Part shown: one piece after another, positions 25,603 through 35,982 of the stretch
Numbering within the stretch: the first letter of the stretch is position 1
Layout: every line of letters starts with the position of its first letter
NCBI GenBank assembly: GCA_037126765.1
Contig: JBBCBC010000002.1
Span: 46,504,889-46,568,888 of the forward strand
Length of the DNA: 64,000 nucleotides
Reading direction: 5' to 3'
From: Stenogyne calaminthoides
Taxonomy: Eukaryota; Streptophyta; Magnoliopsida; Lamiales; Lamiaceae
Notes under the pieces: model-generated
The model's database searches: none
Told to the model about the DNA's origin: nothing
The model's input: only the letters and a program-made list of their open reading frames with translations
Position numbers and translations under genes: made by a program

Positions 25603-26545
25603 TGTAAACCAAACAATGTCTCCGTTATCTCGATCCAACGTCCCAAGCAAATCCACTTTTCTGAACAGCAGTAACAACTTCCTGCCTGAATCCATTTCCA
25701 TAAACACTCAACATCATGGGCGCCTCTCCGAATTCAGAAAACGGGTGGGGGCAGACGGGCAGCTCGAATTGACGAAGTACCACAGGCTAAGAACCAGACA
25801 TTGTACCCTCCAAGCTGCTGGTACCACTTGATGTCACCAGTGTCCATATCCAGGGCCAAAATGGAGCTCGAATGATCATTCGGGTCGGTGCAATTGTCCG
25901 AATGTGATGGAAAAGTCTGATTGTTCTGTATATTCTGACAGTCTTGAATTGGCTGAGGAACAGAGTTGATAATGCCTGTGGCGATGTAGATGTAGTTTCT
26001 GTGCGTATCGATTGAAGGGCTGCTTCCCCACACTGCTGCTCCTCCGTATCCGCCCTGTAGGCCGCCGTTTTCGGGGAGCATGTACGTTTGCCATATTATG
26101 GCCCCTGTCTTTGTGTCAAGCTTCGCGAAGCTTCCGCGGAATGTGCAGCAGTTTTGGGGTAGGAACCTTTTTTGGAAGGAAGATGTTCCTACATAAAATC
26201 CTCTGCAGTAATTTACAGATGAAAGTATTTTAGTTAGTCCTATATGATATTAATATATCTCTGTCCTGTATTGATCAATTCTAATTAAGCAAGCAGGATT
26301 TCATGAAACATGTGCAATTAATTTAAAGATGGATGTCTGATAAAAAACTTCAACTTGAAGGCACTAATTAAAAAACATTACTTAAAATTCAAGTTTTTAT
26401 TACAATAATAATGCCATTGACTTTAATTGAAATATTCTAGTATTGGTGATGTCTAGTTGCTTGCTTATCTGGTTCTGATCATATTTAGTGTATACAATGT
26501 TTTCATTATAGCTATACAAATCCAGCTGACTTTAATTTTTTAAAA

Positions 26546-28247
26546 GAAATAATTACTCCTAGATCCATATATAGAGCCAACAATACTCCTAAGTCCATAC
26601 TTTTTAACAATTACTAATATGTCCAAAATAGAACTGTGCTTTTACCCTTATATCCTCTTGTGTCATATAATTCAGATTAATAAAATGAACCCCCCATTTT
26701 AAATTCACTCACGATCTGCAAAAATCCCCAACTCTCTAAAAAAAAACCTTAATACATCTCTCTTTCTCCACGCCGCGGCCATCTCCCTGTCCCTGAACCA
26801 GAACGGCGGCGGTGCAGCTTCGCCTACACGCTCGCAGCGCCGCCCCACCCCACAAAACCAGAACGCTAGATTACAAATTCATAAGCTTTTTGCAGATCTG
26901 CGTCGCCCCTCACCACCATAAGAAGACGGCGGCGACAGCGACTTGCAGACCATCGTCGCCGCCGCCCCTCCCCGCGTGTTTTTCTGGATTTTTTTGGTGA
27001 GTATTCCTAAGTTTTTGACGAATTGATTTTTTTTTTTTTATTTGAGTGTTGGATTTTTTTTCTGGATATTCGTTGGTGACGTTGATGATTTTTGATAATT
27101 TTTTTTGATGATTTTGTTTGGGTTTGATGATGATTTGTGTTATTCATTTTTTCTTTTCAATTTAGGCTAATTACTTTGTGAGGACTTACAAGAATGCTAG
27201 AGGAGAAGGCTGCGTCTTCAATGTCGAGTTGACAAATGAAGATGTGAGTGAGGAGTTTAGACTATGTTCAAATTTTGGAATTTTGATTTTGTTATGTGAG
27301 GTTTTGTGATGTGATTATTGAATGAATGTTACAGGACACTCAAATTTTGGGATTTTGATTTTGTTATGTGAGGCGGTGGCCCTGTTTTGTTGTTTTCAGC
27401 CCATTTATCTTCCTTCTTGCTTTTAACCATATTTTTATGATTCATTTTTTTGGAATCTGATTCAAGAATAAAAGAGATCTTTTGAAATCTAGTTTAAGAT
27501 CTGTTCAAGATATGTTCAGATGTGGTCATTTTGTTAGATTTGATTTCTTTAAAATCTGATTTTTTCTGAATTTTTTGTTTTAGGATGCAGTTTTGAAGAT
27601 TTTTATGAAGATAGGTTTTTTGAAGATCTAGTTGTTGATATGGAAGTTATTTGAAGATTTGAAGATCCATTTATAAAGATCTAGTTTGTTAATTTCTGAG
27701 GGTGAGGATTTGAAATCAAAGATGAACCTTTTCATGTTTTTTTATGAATACGTGTTACATATAAATGATGAAGGCGAGGATATACGATTTTTTTTTTGAG
27801 ATTGTAATTGTAGGTTTTAGATATGAATTTTTCATTTGAATTTTCTGTAATTGTTAGATATGAATTTTTTTTCATATGATATTGTAATTGTAATTTTTCA
27901 ATTTGAATTGTTTGGATTGAAAGATGAAGTTGAACATATTGAATTTTTTTTAGTCATTTTCAAGATATTTTGATCACATATAAAAGAAGATGAAATTTAA
28001 AAAATGAAAAAGTCATTTATAAGGAAACATGAAATTAAAAAATTGATTTATAAGAGAAGATGAAATTCAAAAATTGAAAAATGAAGCATATGGGAAAATG
28101 AAAAAAATGAAAAAAATAAATTGATTTACTCATTGGAGGGTAGTATTGTCTTTTCATTATAAAATTTGGACCTCTTAGTAATATAAAAAGAAGGATGGAC
28201 CTAGTAGTAAGTTTTAGGTCCAAAATGGACCTAAGAGTGAGTCACTA
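26546..28247 (+). mobile_element. Putative non-autonomous MULE carrying an RPA70 fragment
   Basis: About 1.7 kb with long degenerate inverted ends. The left end has tactcctaagtccat (about 26590-26606), matched on the right by inverse sequence with atggacctaagagtgag (about 28226-28242). The block is flanked by TTTTTAAAA on both sides (26537-26545 and 28248-28256), a 9-bp duplication as Mutator elements make, although AT-rich and therefore weak. Inside are a GC-rich leader (about 26770-26995) ending at a donor-like GTGAGT and a captured RPA70-type exon. No transposase. It lies within the long intron of pseudogene A. Confidence 0.5.
27166..27358 (+). pseudogene. Captured fragment of replication protein A large subunit (RPA70)
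   Basis: After an acceptor (tttag, 27161-27165), 26 codons read NARGEGCVFNVELTNED near their end, stopping at a donor-like GTGAGT (27244). This is the conserved start of the DNA-binding OB fold of plant RPA70. After a short intron-like gap, an acceptor at 27334 is followed by DTQIL, which continues the family sequence, and then a stop at 27356-27358. The rest of the gene is absent. Exon-intron structure is kept, so capture was from DNA, not mRNA. Confidence 0.6.
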
Positions 28248-28290
28248 TTTTTAAAATTATGTATATACAGTGACATTCTTGTATAGATAA

Positions 28291-30459
28291 CTAGTGAAAA
28301 ACCCGCGTAATAAGTGGGATCGTAAATAAATTATATTATTATAATTTTATATTTTAAAATTGAAATAAATTATATTATTATATTTATATTTTAAAATCGG
28401 GAATTAATTGTACAATTTTAAGTTTTTTAAATAAAATATATTTTGATCATTTTGAAAAAATATATATACACACATATTTATGAGTTAATTTTAAAGTAGC
28501 GGTGATTCCAATCGATCACATATTCGTGTTTGGGATTTAATAGACATAGTCCTGAATAACACCAAACTTATAGTTTATACTTTATATGATACAGTTTACT
28601 GAAATTAACACCATAATATAGATGTAGATTTTTATTTTTATTTTTTCGAACGAAAAGAGGCAGGTGTAGATGTAAGAAACTCAATCAACAATATTGATTG
28701 AATCAACTCTGACTATATCTACTTATGAATCAAAATCAATTTTTTTTACTGATGAATAAAATTAAGAATTATTAATAAAATCATTTTTTTCTAATTACTG
28801 TAAAAAAATTACTATAATGACTTTATTTGATTATTTACATTGTTGTCCTTGATCATCCTCCAGAATCTTATACTATTATCGAGTGTCAATCAAAATTTAT
28901 CTTGTTGAAACCCACTCCATAACTGAATCTACGCTTTTTAATTTATTTTATTTTCACATCCTCTTCTTTTTTACGTTACAATCTCTGTTGGTAGCCCTTC
29001 TCAGTTGGTGGCACAACTTTTTGTTTCTTCCCCCTTGCCAATATAAACATAGAATTACTTTTTAAAATTAGACTGTAAAGAATACTGGACCAAGTACATA
29101 TCAGCCCATGTAGTAAGATCATGTAGTTAGAATGCTTAAAAGCTCCATCTTTAATAACAATTTAGAAAATTCAAATAAACACAAATCAATTTTCTCAATT
29201 TTATGTAGTGAACAAAAATATAACCTTAATTTTAGTGGAGCAATCTTCACAATAATAAAAATCGAAAAGAAAAAATTGTACTAAAATAAATATATAGTAC
29301 TATAAGAAACAAAATATGTTTAGTAATTGTGAAGTTAAAATAATAAATTGGAAGAAAAACGTCGAAGAAGCTTACATTGATATTGTTCAAATAAATGATT
29401 TACGTATTCTACTAAAATGATCATACTTGAAGAAGTACTTACTTTTGCTAAACAAATACAATGATTTTTAAGAATCTTGAATTGCGAAAAATGAGTGTTA
29501 ATCAATCAATTAATAAGGTGAAATAAAACCACAATAATAGTTTAAAGATAAGAAAATCTCACGTACCACAAATAAAAGTGCAGAGTACCTATTTTAACAT
29601 ACCGTTTAACATATATGGGTGAATATCTATTTTAACATTATGTTTACATAGTACTTTATTATTAGTTAAAATTATCATAAGTTTTCAAAAAAAAAAAAAA
29701 AAAAGCGCAAAAAACAAAAAATATTTTTCTTCAATAGGTAATATTTTTATAAGAAAAAGGCAAGTGAGTAGAAGTAATATTTAAATAACAATGACTCAAA
29801 ATTTGAAGCCCAGACAATGAAAAAACTTAATAAAATCTGGAAAAAAGATCCATATATCACAATATAAATATGTATAGAGGTGAGTGAGTCACCCTCTACT
29901 CATAAAATTAATATAAAGAAATTATCAATCAACATAAACTTATTGATAACAAATGATAAGTTGGTTGACATATTTAATTTTTAAATTTATCATGCTTAGC
30001 CATAAAATAAATGAAACCATAGGTCATGCAAATGATGAAATTATGTATGTATCATCCTCAATGTCCAATATAACAAAAAAGTTGGAGAAATCGCAACATG
30101 CAACTATCATTCATCAAAGTACGTGCTCCTACACTGTTCTCATTTAATCAATTAACAACTTAATAATGAACTTTCTCCAATAATTTTTTATAATTTGTTG
30201 AATTAATCAATTATTGTGGTAATAATTTAATTTTCATATGCACTTGGCTTTTAAAGTGGAGTTTCAATGACAACTTTTAAGAGAAAATACCAATAATAAA
30301 ATAACATATGTACTCAAATAATTCTTAAAATAACATGCGTACTCAAATAATTCTTAAAATGACATGTGCACTCAAATTTTTCTTAAAATGACACATAGAC
30401 CAAATTAATGTGAGATTGACACATCATCTAGACAAACTCCCTATTAGTATAATAGGAGA
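28291..30459 (-). mobile_element. Non-autonomous Helitron-like element (minus strand)
   Basis: Read on the minus strand, it begins TCTCCTATTATACTAATAGG at 30459 after an A, and ends GCGGGTTTTTCACTAG at 28291, followed by T. This matches Helitron rules (5' TC, 3' CTRR, insertion between A and T) and the widespread plant terminus with GGGTTTTTCACTAG. A short imperfect hairpin (CCCAC/GCGGG) precedes the 3' end. About 2.17 kb, A/T-rich, no Rep/helicase frame. It sits in the same intron of pseudogene A. Confidence 0.6.
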
Positions 30460-31450
30460 TTTTTTGAATTTATTGAAGCAATTCATCTACATATGCACCC
30501 AAAAATATACTACTAAGAAATAAAGAAAAATGGAAAGAAAGACAAGCATTTAATTAGAGAGGACTATAATTTCGCAAAAAAAGGAATACATAAAATAAAC
30601 CGGAAAAATAAAAAATCAGTTGAGAAAGCGAACCGTTTGTAATAAGTCCCGGACATGGTAATAGCAGCAGCAGGATGGGCATCCAACTGCCTTATCCAAA
30701 CGAGTTGACCCGTCCCGAGTTCCATGGCTACAACATAAACCGGTCCATAAACCGTGACGAAGAGCTTATTATCAGATACAGTCGGTGTAGCTACAGAAAC
30801 GAGCGCCGTCACATTCGTGACGGTAACTGTCAGATTAATGCCCGTCACCTGCTGCAGGTTCTGTTTCCAAACTAATGTTCCGTCTGCTGCTTTAATGGCG
30901 TAAATGTATCCGTTCCAGCTCGGAAAGTAGACGATCCCGCCTGATATCGCAGGCGTTGAACTGATGTCTTTGCCGGGGTTGAACTCCCACTTGAGGCTTA
31001 GGTTAGACGCCGTTGACGGGCTGATCTTGGTTGTGGATGGCCCCGCCGTGGTTTATCCATTCCCCTGTCGATCTCTGAGATAAATGATTTCATACAAACT
31101 CTCCTGTGAAACTTGTTCATATGTGAACTAATGTTCATAGTATTAGTTTTTGGAGTATCAATTTAATTTAATCAAATGTAGCTAGAGTGGGAATTAATGA
31201 ATGAACTTACATGTGGAATAGATGTTGCAGCTATGAATAAACATGAAATGAATATGTAAAGAAGGAGAGTTTTATGATAGGTATGGAGGTTGTCCATTGT
31301 AGAGAATTTGGAGAAGATAATATTATGTAACTAGATATTGAGCTATATATAAATCTCAAGTTTTCGTTGTGCGTTACATGACTGATCATTTTTTAATTTA
31401 CATATGAGACTCTGTATATTGGACAAAATCCTTAGTCGTGTTAGATATAA

Positions 31451-32387
31451 TCTATTAATATATAGCAAAGTCTATAAAAAAACTGTTCCCGTCCATTTTT
31501 TCAAAACTCTCTTCTTTTTTCTTCCCACTTTCTCTTTCCACTTTCCACAATTCACTCCGTTAAATAATTGCAATAAACATATACATATATAGCAAAGTTC
31601 CCAAAATTAATTTTTTTCAACTCTCTCTTTTTTTCAAATTTAATTATAAATTTGCAATAAATAATTATTTAAAAGTTGTTTATTAACAATTTTCATTGCT
31701 TAAAAAATAATAATTTTATAAAAAAAATTTAATTCTAATAACGTTTTAAACATTTTATTTGTGGGTAATTTATTTTTATTTTATTATAAAAAATAATTCA
31801 AAGAATTTTCTTTCAATGAACACAATCATTCACGAATACTATCTTCATATATATATATATATATATATATATACTAAACTACTAAATCCCACAAAAATAA
31901 TTAAATAATTATTTTTTAAAATATTAATATTACTTTACACAAATTTAAAAAGATTTACCATAAATAAACATATAATTAATTGTATTTATTATTACCTCCG
32001 TCCCAAACTCGATTGCCACATTACTGTGTGCTCGACTTTTAAGAAAAAATGATAAAGTGTTGGGGTAGAAAGAGTTGTTTATTAGTATTTTATGTGATAA
32101 AATGATGGATAGTTGGAGTTAAAAAGAGTTGTTTATTAGTATTTTATGTGATAAAGTGAGTATTTCCATTTAAGGAAAGTGATAATCAAGTATTGGACGC
32201 CCGGAATGGAAATGTGGCAATCGAGTTTTGGGACGGAGGGAGTATTAATTATCATTGTATCTGTACATTATGAAATTCTTTTTTCTATAATTTTGAAAAG
32301 TTTATTTCGCATGTTACGACTAAAATTTTTTTTTTAGAAAAAACCTTATTAATACACTAATAGTGCATAGCACGGGAGAAATTCTAG
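31451..32387 (+). mobile_element. Non-autonomous Helitron-like element (plus strand)
   Basis: It starts TCTATTAATATATAGC after an A (31450) and ends GTGCATAGCACGGGAGAAAT plus TCTAG at 32387, followed by T. GTGC-ATA-GCAC is a perfect small hairpin 12 bases before CTAG, as in Helitrons. About 0.94 kb, non-coding. It hosts a nested Stowaway MITE and an (AT)n tract at about 31848-31873. Confidence 0.65.
31995..32242. mobile_element. Stowaway MITE nested in a Helitron
   Basis: 248 bp with TA on each side. The left end CCTCCGTCCCAAACTCGATT and its near-perfect inverse at the right end (AATCGAGTTTTGGGACGGAG) pair over more than 25 bases. It shares an internal sequence (gtgttggggtagaaag, ttattagtattttatgtgat) with the MITE at 37779-38092, so the two are one family. 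Confidence 0.8.
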
Positions 32388-33164
32388 TAAATTATAAACA
32401 CTAGTGGCTTGGCCTAAGGAATTAAATGTAGTCATTCTTTTGAACTAAGATAATCAATTTGTTTTAATTTGTTAAATCATTGATGTCCCACTAAGAGTGG
32501 ATCTCACAATATGCCTGCCTGCAAACTAGCTGGGTGTTCCCACCTCAAGCAACAATTCACTGGAGTTATTGGTGTCTATCTAATAAATGTCAACTCTTTA
32601 TTGTATAATTTACAAATCAGTTTCATTCCTGATGTATATAAGTATTTCAAGAAACAAGCCTATTAAAATCTTCAAAATCCAAGCATTAATTATATATGAG
32701 TTGACTAATTAAATAAGTTCTTGCTCTTAAAATTTAAAATTGAAGTAAATGAAAATGACTGCTTATAGAATGTAGCGGACATAACTTCAAGCTCTTAATA
32801 AGAACAACCCTAATAATGCTGCTAGATTGTAAACTTCAAGTTACTTTTATGTTGATGGAAGTTCTAAACTTTCTGGTAGTGTACATATAGTTCACCTGCA
32901 AGTTCTTCCAGTTGATATAACTTCAAGCCCTTAATTGAAATTTGAACATATATCAATTTGGAACACAAAATTATTTTTGACTCCATTCTTTATTTATTAT
33001 CATTAACATTTAACAATCTGAACTACAGGTGTGGTAAGGATCCAATTAATAAGAGGTGCTAGAAGATTTATTTATCTTGTAAATGATTAAGCAACTAATT
33101 TCACGGACAAAGTAAGTCCCTTTTATTTGAACGGAAGGTCCGAATTCTACTGCAGTTACTTCAT
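32388..33164. other. Intergenic between copies A and B
   Basis: A/T-rich with no gene. It includes the 3' flank of copy B and part of the upstream region of pseudogene A. Two imperfect copies of a 'cttcaagctcttaa' segment lie near 32785 and 32923. Confidence 0.4.
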
Positions 33165-35171
33165 TCAATCAATACAGAACGCAAAGAGCGATGTCCCTGC
33201 AGTAAAAAACGGAATTAATCGATATCCATGACCCACATACGCGCACCCTTCACTCACGGAGAAGCCCCCGTAAACTGAGGCCCCTGTCTCGTACGACCAA
33301 ATTATTTCACCAGATGCAGCATTTATAGCGTAAACGGGCCCTGTCCTGTACGTCGACCCAGCAAACACCATCCCGTTCGCAACGGTAACAGGATTGGTGG
33401 TCGCATTGTAAGGAACCGCAGTGGACCACAGGATCCGACCCGTTCCAGCATCCATCGACACCCACCCCCCTCCGGTCGTCACATTCTTCGACGGCCGTAA
33501 AGTGAAATTCCGTGCATTGCTGTTGGCAATGTTGGTGTACACGCGCCACGTGTCGGTCGCTGCCCCCCACGTGCCGCCGCCTTGTGTGCCTCCTGGACCA
33601 GCTTCAGTAGACCAGAGTATCTTTCCGTTATTTCTGTTGAGAGCCCAGGCGTAACCGCTTTTCTGGACGGCTGCAACAATGTCTATTTTAACCTTGTTCT
33701 GTTTTACAGTGAGCATCATTGGTGCTTCGCCGAAATCCGCGTCTGGGTTCGGGCCGGGAGGGCAGTTTGGGGAGGGGGATATGAAACAGGCTAACAACCA
33801 CACGTCGTATCCCCCGAGCTGTCTGGACCATTTGATCTGCCCTGATTTCAAATCCAGGGCGAGAATTGAGTCGAAATGGATATCAGGCCCTATGCATTGC
33901 TCTGGATGGATTGGAACCGTCTGATTGTTCTGTTTTTCTTGACATTCTTGGACGGTTTTAGGTGCGGAGTACAGGTTTCCAGTGCCGATGTAGACGTGGT
34001 TTCTTGATTTGTCGATCGAAGGGCTGCTTCCCCACACCGCGGCACCGGCATATCCTCCGCGGAGATTATGGTTATCCGGGATCATAAAAGTTTGCCATAA
34101 AATTACCCCTGTTTGGATGTCTAACTTGGCAAAGCTCCCACGGAACGTGCAGCAGTTTTCGATGGTGTTAGCCGATTCTAATGAAGATACTCCGACGTAA
34201 AATGCTCTGTGTATATTGATGATGTCATATGTAAGGGGCGGATTCAGAAATTAATAATGAGGTATGCTATGATATAAAAGTTTTGGTACAATGAAATTTC
34301 AAGAAAGCTGATTTTCTAGGGACCAAGATGTGGTTTTTTTTGTTAATGGGGATAAAATTGATTTTTATTGAGTTTAAACAATTAAAAAATCCAAGAAAAA
34401 AACCTGTTTGAATTTAGTTGGATTAGGCTAAACTAGACTTGGCAGTTGGGCGGGGAATGAAAAGCCCTGGACATGGTAACAAGAGACGAAAACGAGGCAA
34501 AAGAGAGGCTTACTTATTATAGTACGTCCCGGACATGGTAACAAGAGACGACGGATGCTTATCCAGTCGTGTTTTCCAAAAGAGCTGTCCTGTGGCGCGT
34601 TTTACAGCAATAACATAAGCAGGTCCATAAACCGCTATGATGAGTTTGTCATCAGCTATAGTTGGAGTTGCTCTAGATACTGTTACATTGACGTTTATGA
34701 TAGCTGAGGTTGAGTTAAGGGGCTTAACCCCAGTTAGCTCTTCCAGGTTCTTTTGCCACACAAGGGAGCCATCTGCTGCTCTAATGGCGTAGATATTCCC
34801 GTTCCAGCTCGGGAAGTAAAGGATTCCGTCGAAGATTGATGGTGTTGCACTTATGTCGTGCCCTGCGTTGAATTTCCACTTGAGACTGAGGCGTGACACC
34901 GTGGATGGGCTAATTGTTGTTTCTCGTTCCGCGTATCTGCGGTTGTTCAGATCGCCGCCGTGGTTTATCCAGTTTGCGGAGCGATGGGATTGTGTTTCGG
35001 GTCCCTGCAATTGATCATGAAATGTATGTGAAATTTGTTGATTTTTTGAATAATTCTTGCAACTATGATAGAGAGACTTACTGGTGAGATGGATGTGGAA
35101 TATTGTATTAGGCAAAATATTGATATGAGTAGGAGATTTTTTCTGCAGGTGTGAGTATGATCGTGTTCCAT
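33165..35171 (-). CDS. Quinoprotein (PQQ) dehydrogenase-like secreted protein, copy B
   Basis: Predicted secreted eight-bladed beta-propeller of the quinoprotein alcohol-dehydrogenase superfamily, related to bacterial polyvinyl-alcohol dehydrogenase. The plant substrate is unknown. Three exons: 35171-35082, 35004-34514 and 34206-33165, giving 540 aa, intact. Residues 1-30 (MEHDHTHTCRKNLLLISIFC) are signal-peptide-like. Repeated Trp-docking motifs mark the blades, e.g. AIRAADGSLVWQK, AVKRATGQLFWK, LDIQTGVILWQT, ALDLKSGQIKWSR, ALNRNNGKILWST, SMDAGTGRILWST, INAASGEIIWSYETG. An adjacent pair C212-C213 sits in NCCTFRGSF. There is no cytochrome c domain. Unlike copies C and D, the last ~350 residues are one uninterrupted exon. 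A longer upstream in-frame ATG (35208) reads through the intron and lacks a signal peptide, so 35171 is preferred. Confidence 0.85.
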
Positions 35172-35982
35172 GGTAATGGAAGGTGATAATAAGCTGGAAA
35201 TTGTGCAACTTTTAAATAGGAACTGCGAGATTGGATGTATTGCAACTATTGTTGACTAGCAAAATTAATTGCAGACCTAAAAGTTAGAAAGCCGTCATCT
35301 AACATAATTGACAAAGTATAAGGCGAACAAAGAATATTTGAAATTGGTTAAGGAGTGTGATTTATATTATTAAAAGATATTAATTGTAACAACTGAAGAG
35401 TGTAAATTTTTACTATAAAGGATATTACGCATAACACTGAAGGGTGTGACTTATATTATAATAGGGGGTTATTAGTAGTGATTAACTGAAGTGTGTGACT
35501 TATATTATAAAAGGGTACTAGTCGTGATAACTGAATGGTCATGCCTGTAAAAATGGAATCAATTTTACGGTGTACAAGTTTCAAAGCATACCAACTCAAC
35601 ATAATTAACAAAGTATTAGCGACTGCTTTGATTAATCTAGAAAAAAATATCTAAAATAGGAACGGTATTATCAGCACCGTCAGAATTGCTCGACTTTATT
35701 ATAATAAATACTTTAATGCCGTTGCTTGTAGGAATTAGTTAGTGGTTAATAATTCATGTAGTACTTATTTGTCAAAGTCAGAGATCAGCACAAGGCAGAA
35801 GCTTCTCTTGGCCACTAGAAACATTTAATCTCAGAATATCTCAAACTGTGGGGATTTGTAATTTAAATCACTAGAAACAAACAAAAAATCAGGACAATAT
35901 TGGCTTGGAGATTTTCCAATTCAATAACAGAATTTGGTTACAAGCGTTTATTTAATATATGTCACGCGAATTAAATGTTTTA
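35172..35982. other. B upstream / C downstream spacer
   Basis: Holds the promoter of copy B and the 3' flank of copy C. The segment at about 35640-35770 (gttgcttgtaggaatta...) is repeated downstream of copy D at about 55125-55225, showing that the C/D duplication included 3' flank. The segment at about 35172-35285 is repeated at 44308-44320 plus 45110-45210, where it is split by a transposon. Confidence 0.6.

Larger units (their letters stand above)
25603..31297 (-). pseudogene. Quinoprotein dehydrogenase-like pseudogene, copy A
   Basis: Oldest member of the array, minus strand. Exon 1 at 31297-31211 (29 aa, signal-peptide-like, MDNLHTYHKTLLLYIFIS), exon 2 at 31074-30634, exon 3 at 26202-25603. 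Exon 2 retains family motifs such as YFPSWNGYIYAIKAADG, and exon 3 QNCCTFRGSFAKLD. The frame is broken near 31045 by a small deletion between WINHGG and KISPST. It is broken again near 25745-25760 and near 25635. No C-terminal exon follows below 25603, so about 150 residues are missing. The gap between exons 2 and 3 is 4.4 kb because it carries a Pack-type element and a Helitron. Intact copies are near 540 aa. Not functional. Confidence 0.8.

Noticed and set aside
26812..27000. Open frame of 62 codons in the GC-rich leader before the RPA fragment
   Set aside because: Low-complexity Pro/Ala-rich product with no homology. More likely a leader of a captured fragment than a gene.
35082..35208. 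Longer N terminus for copy B starting at 35208
   Set aside because: It reads through a good intron (donor at 35080-35081, acceptor before 35004) and lacks a signal peptide. The start at 35171 gives one, as in the other copies.
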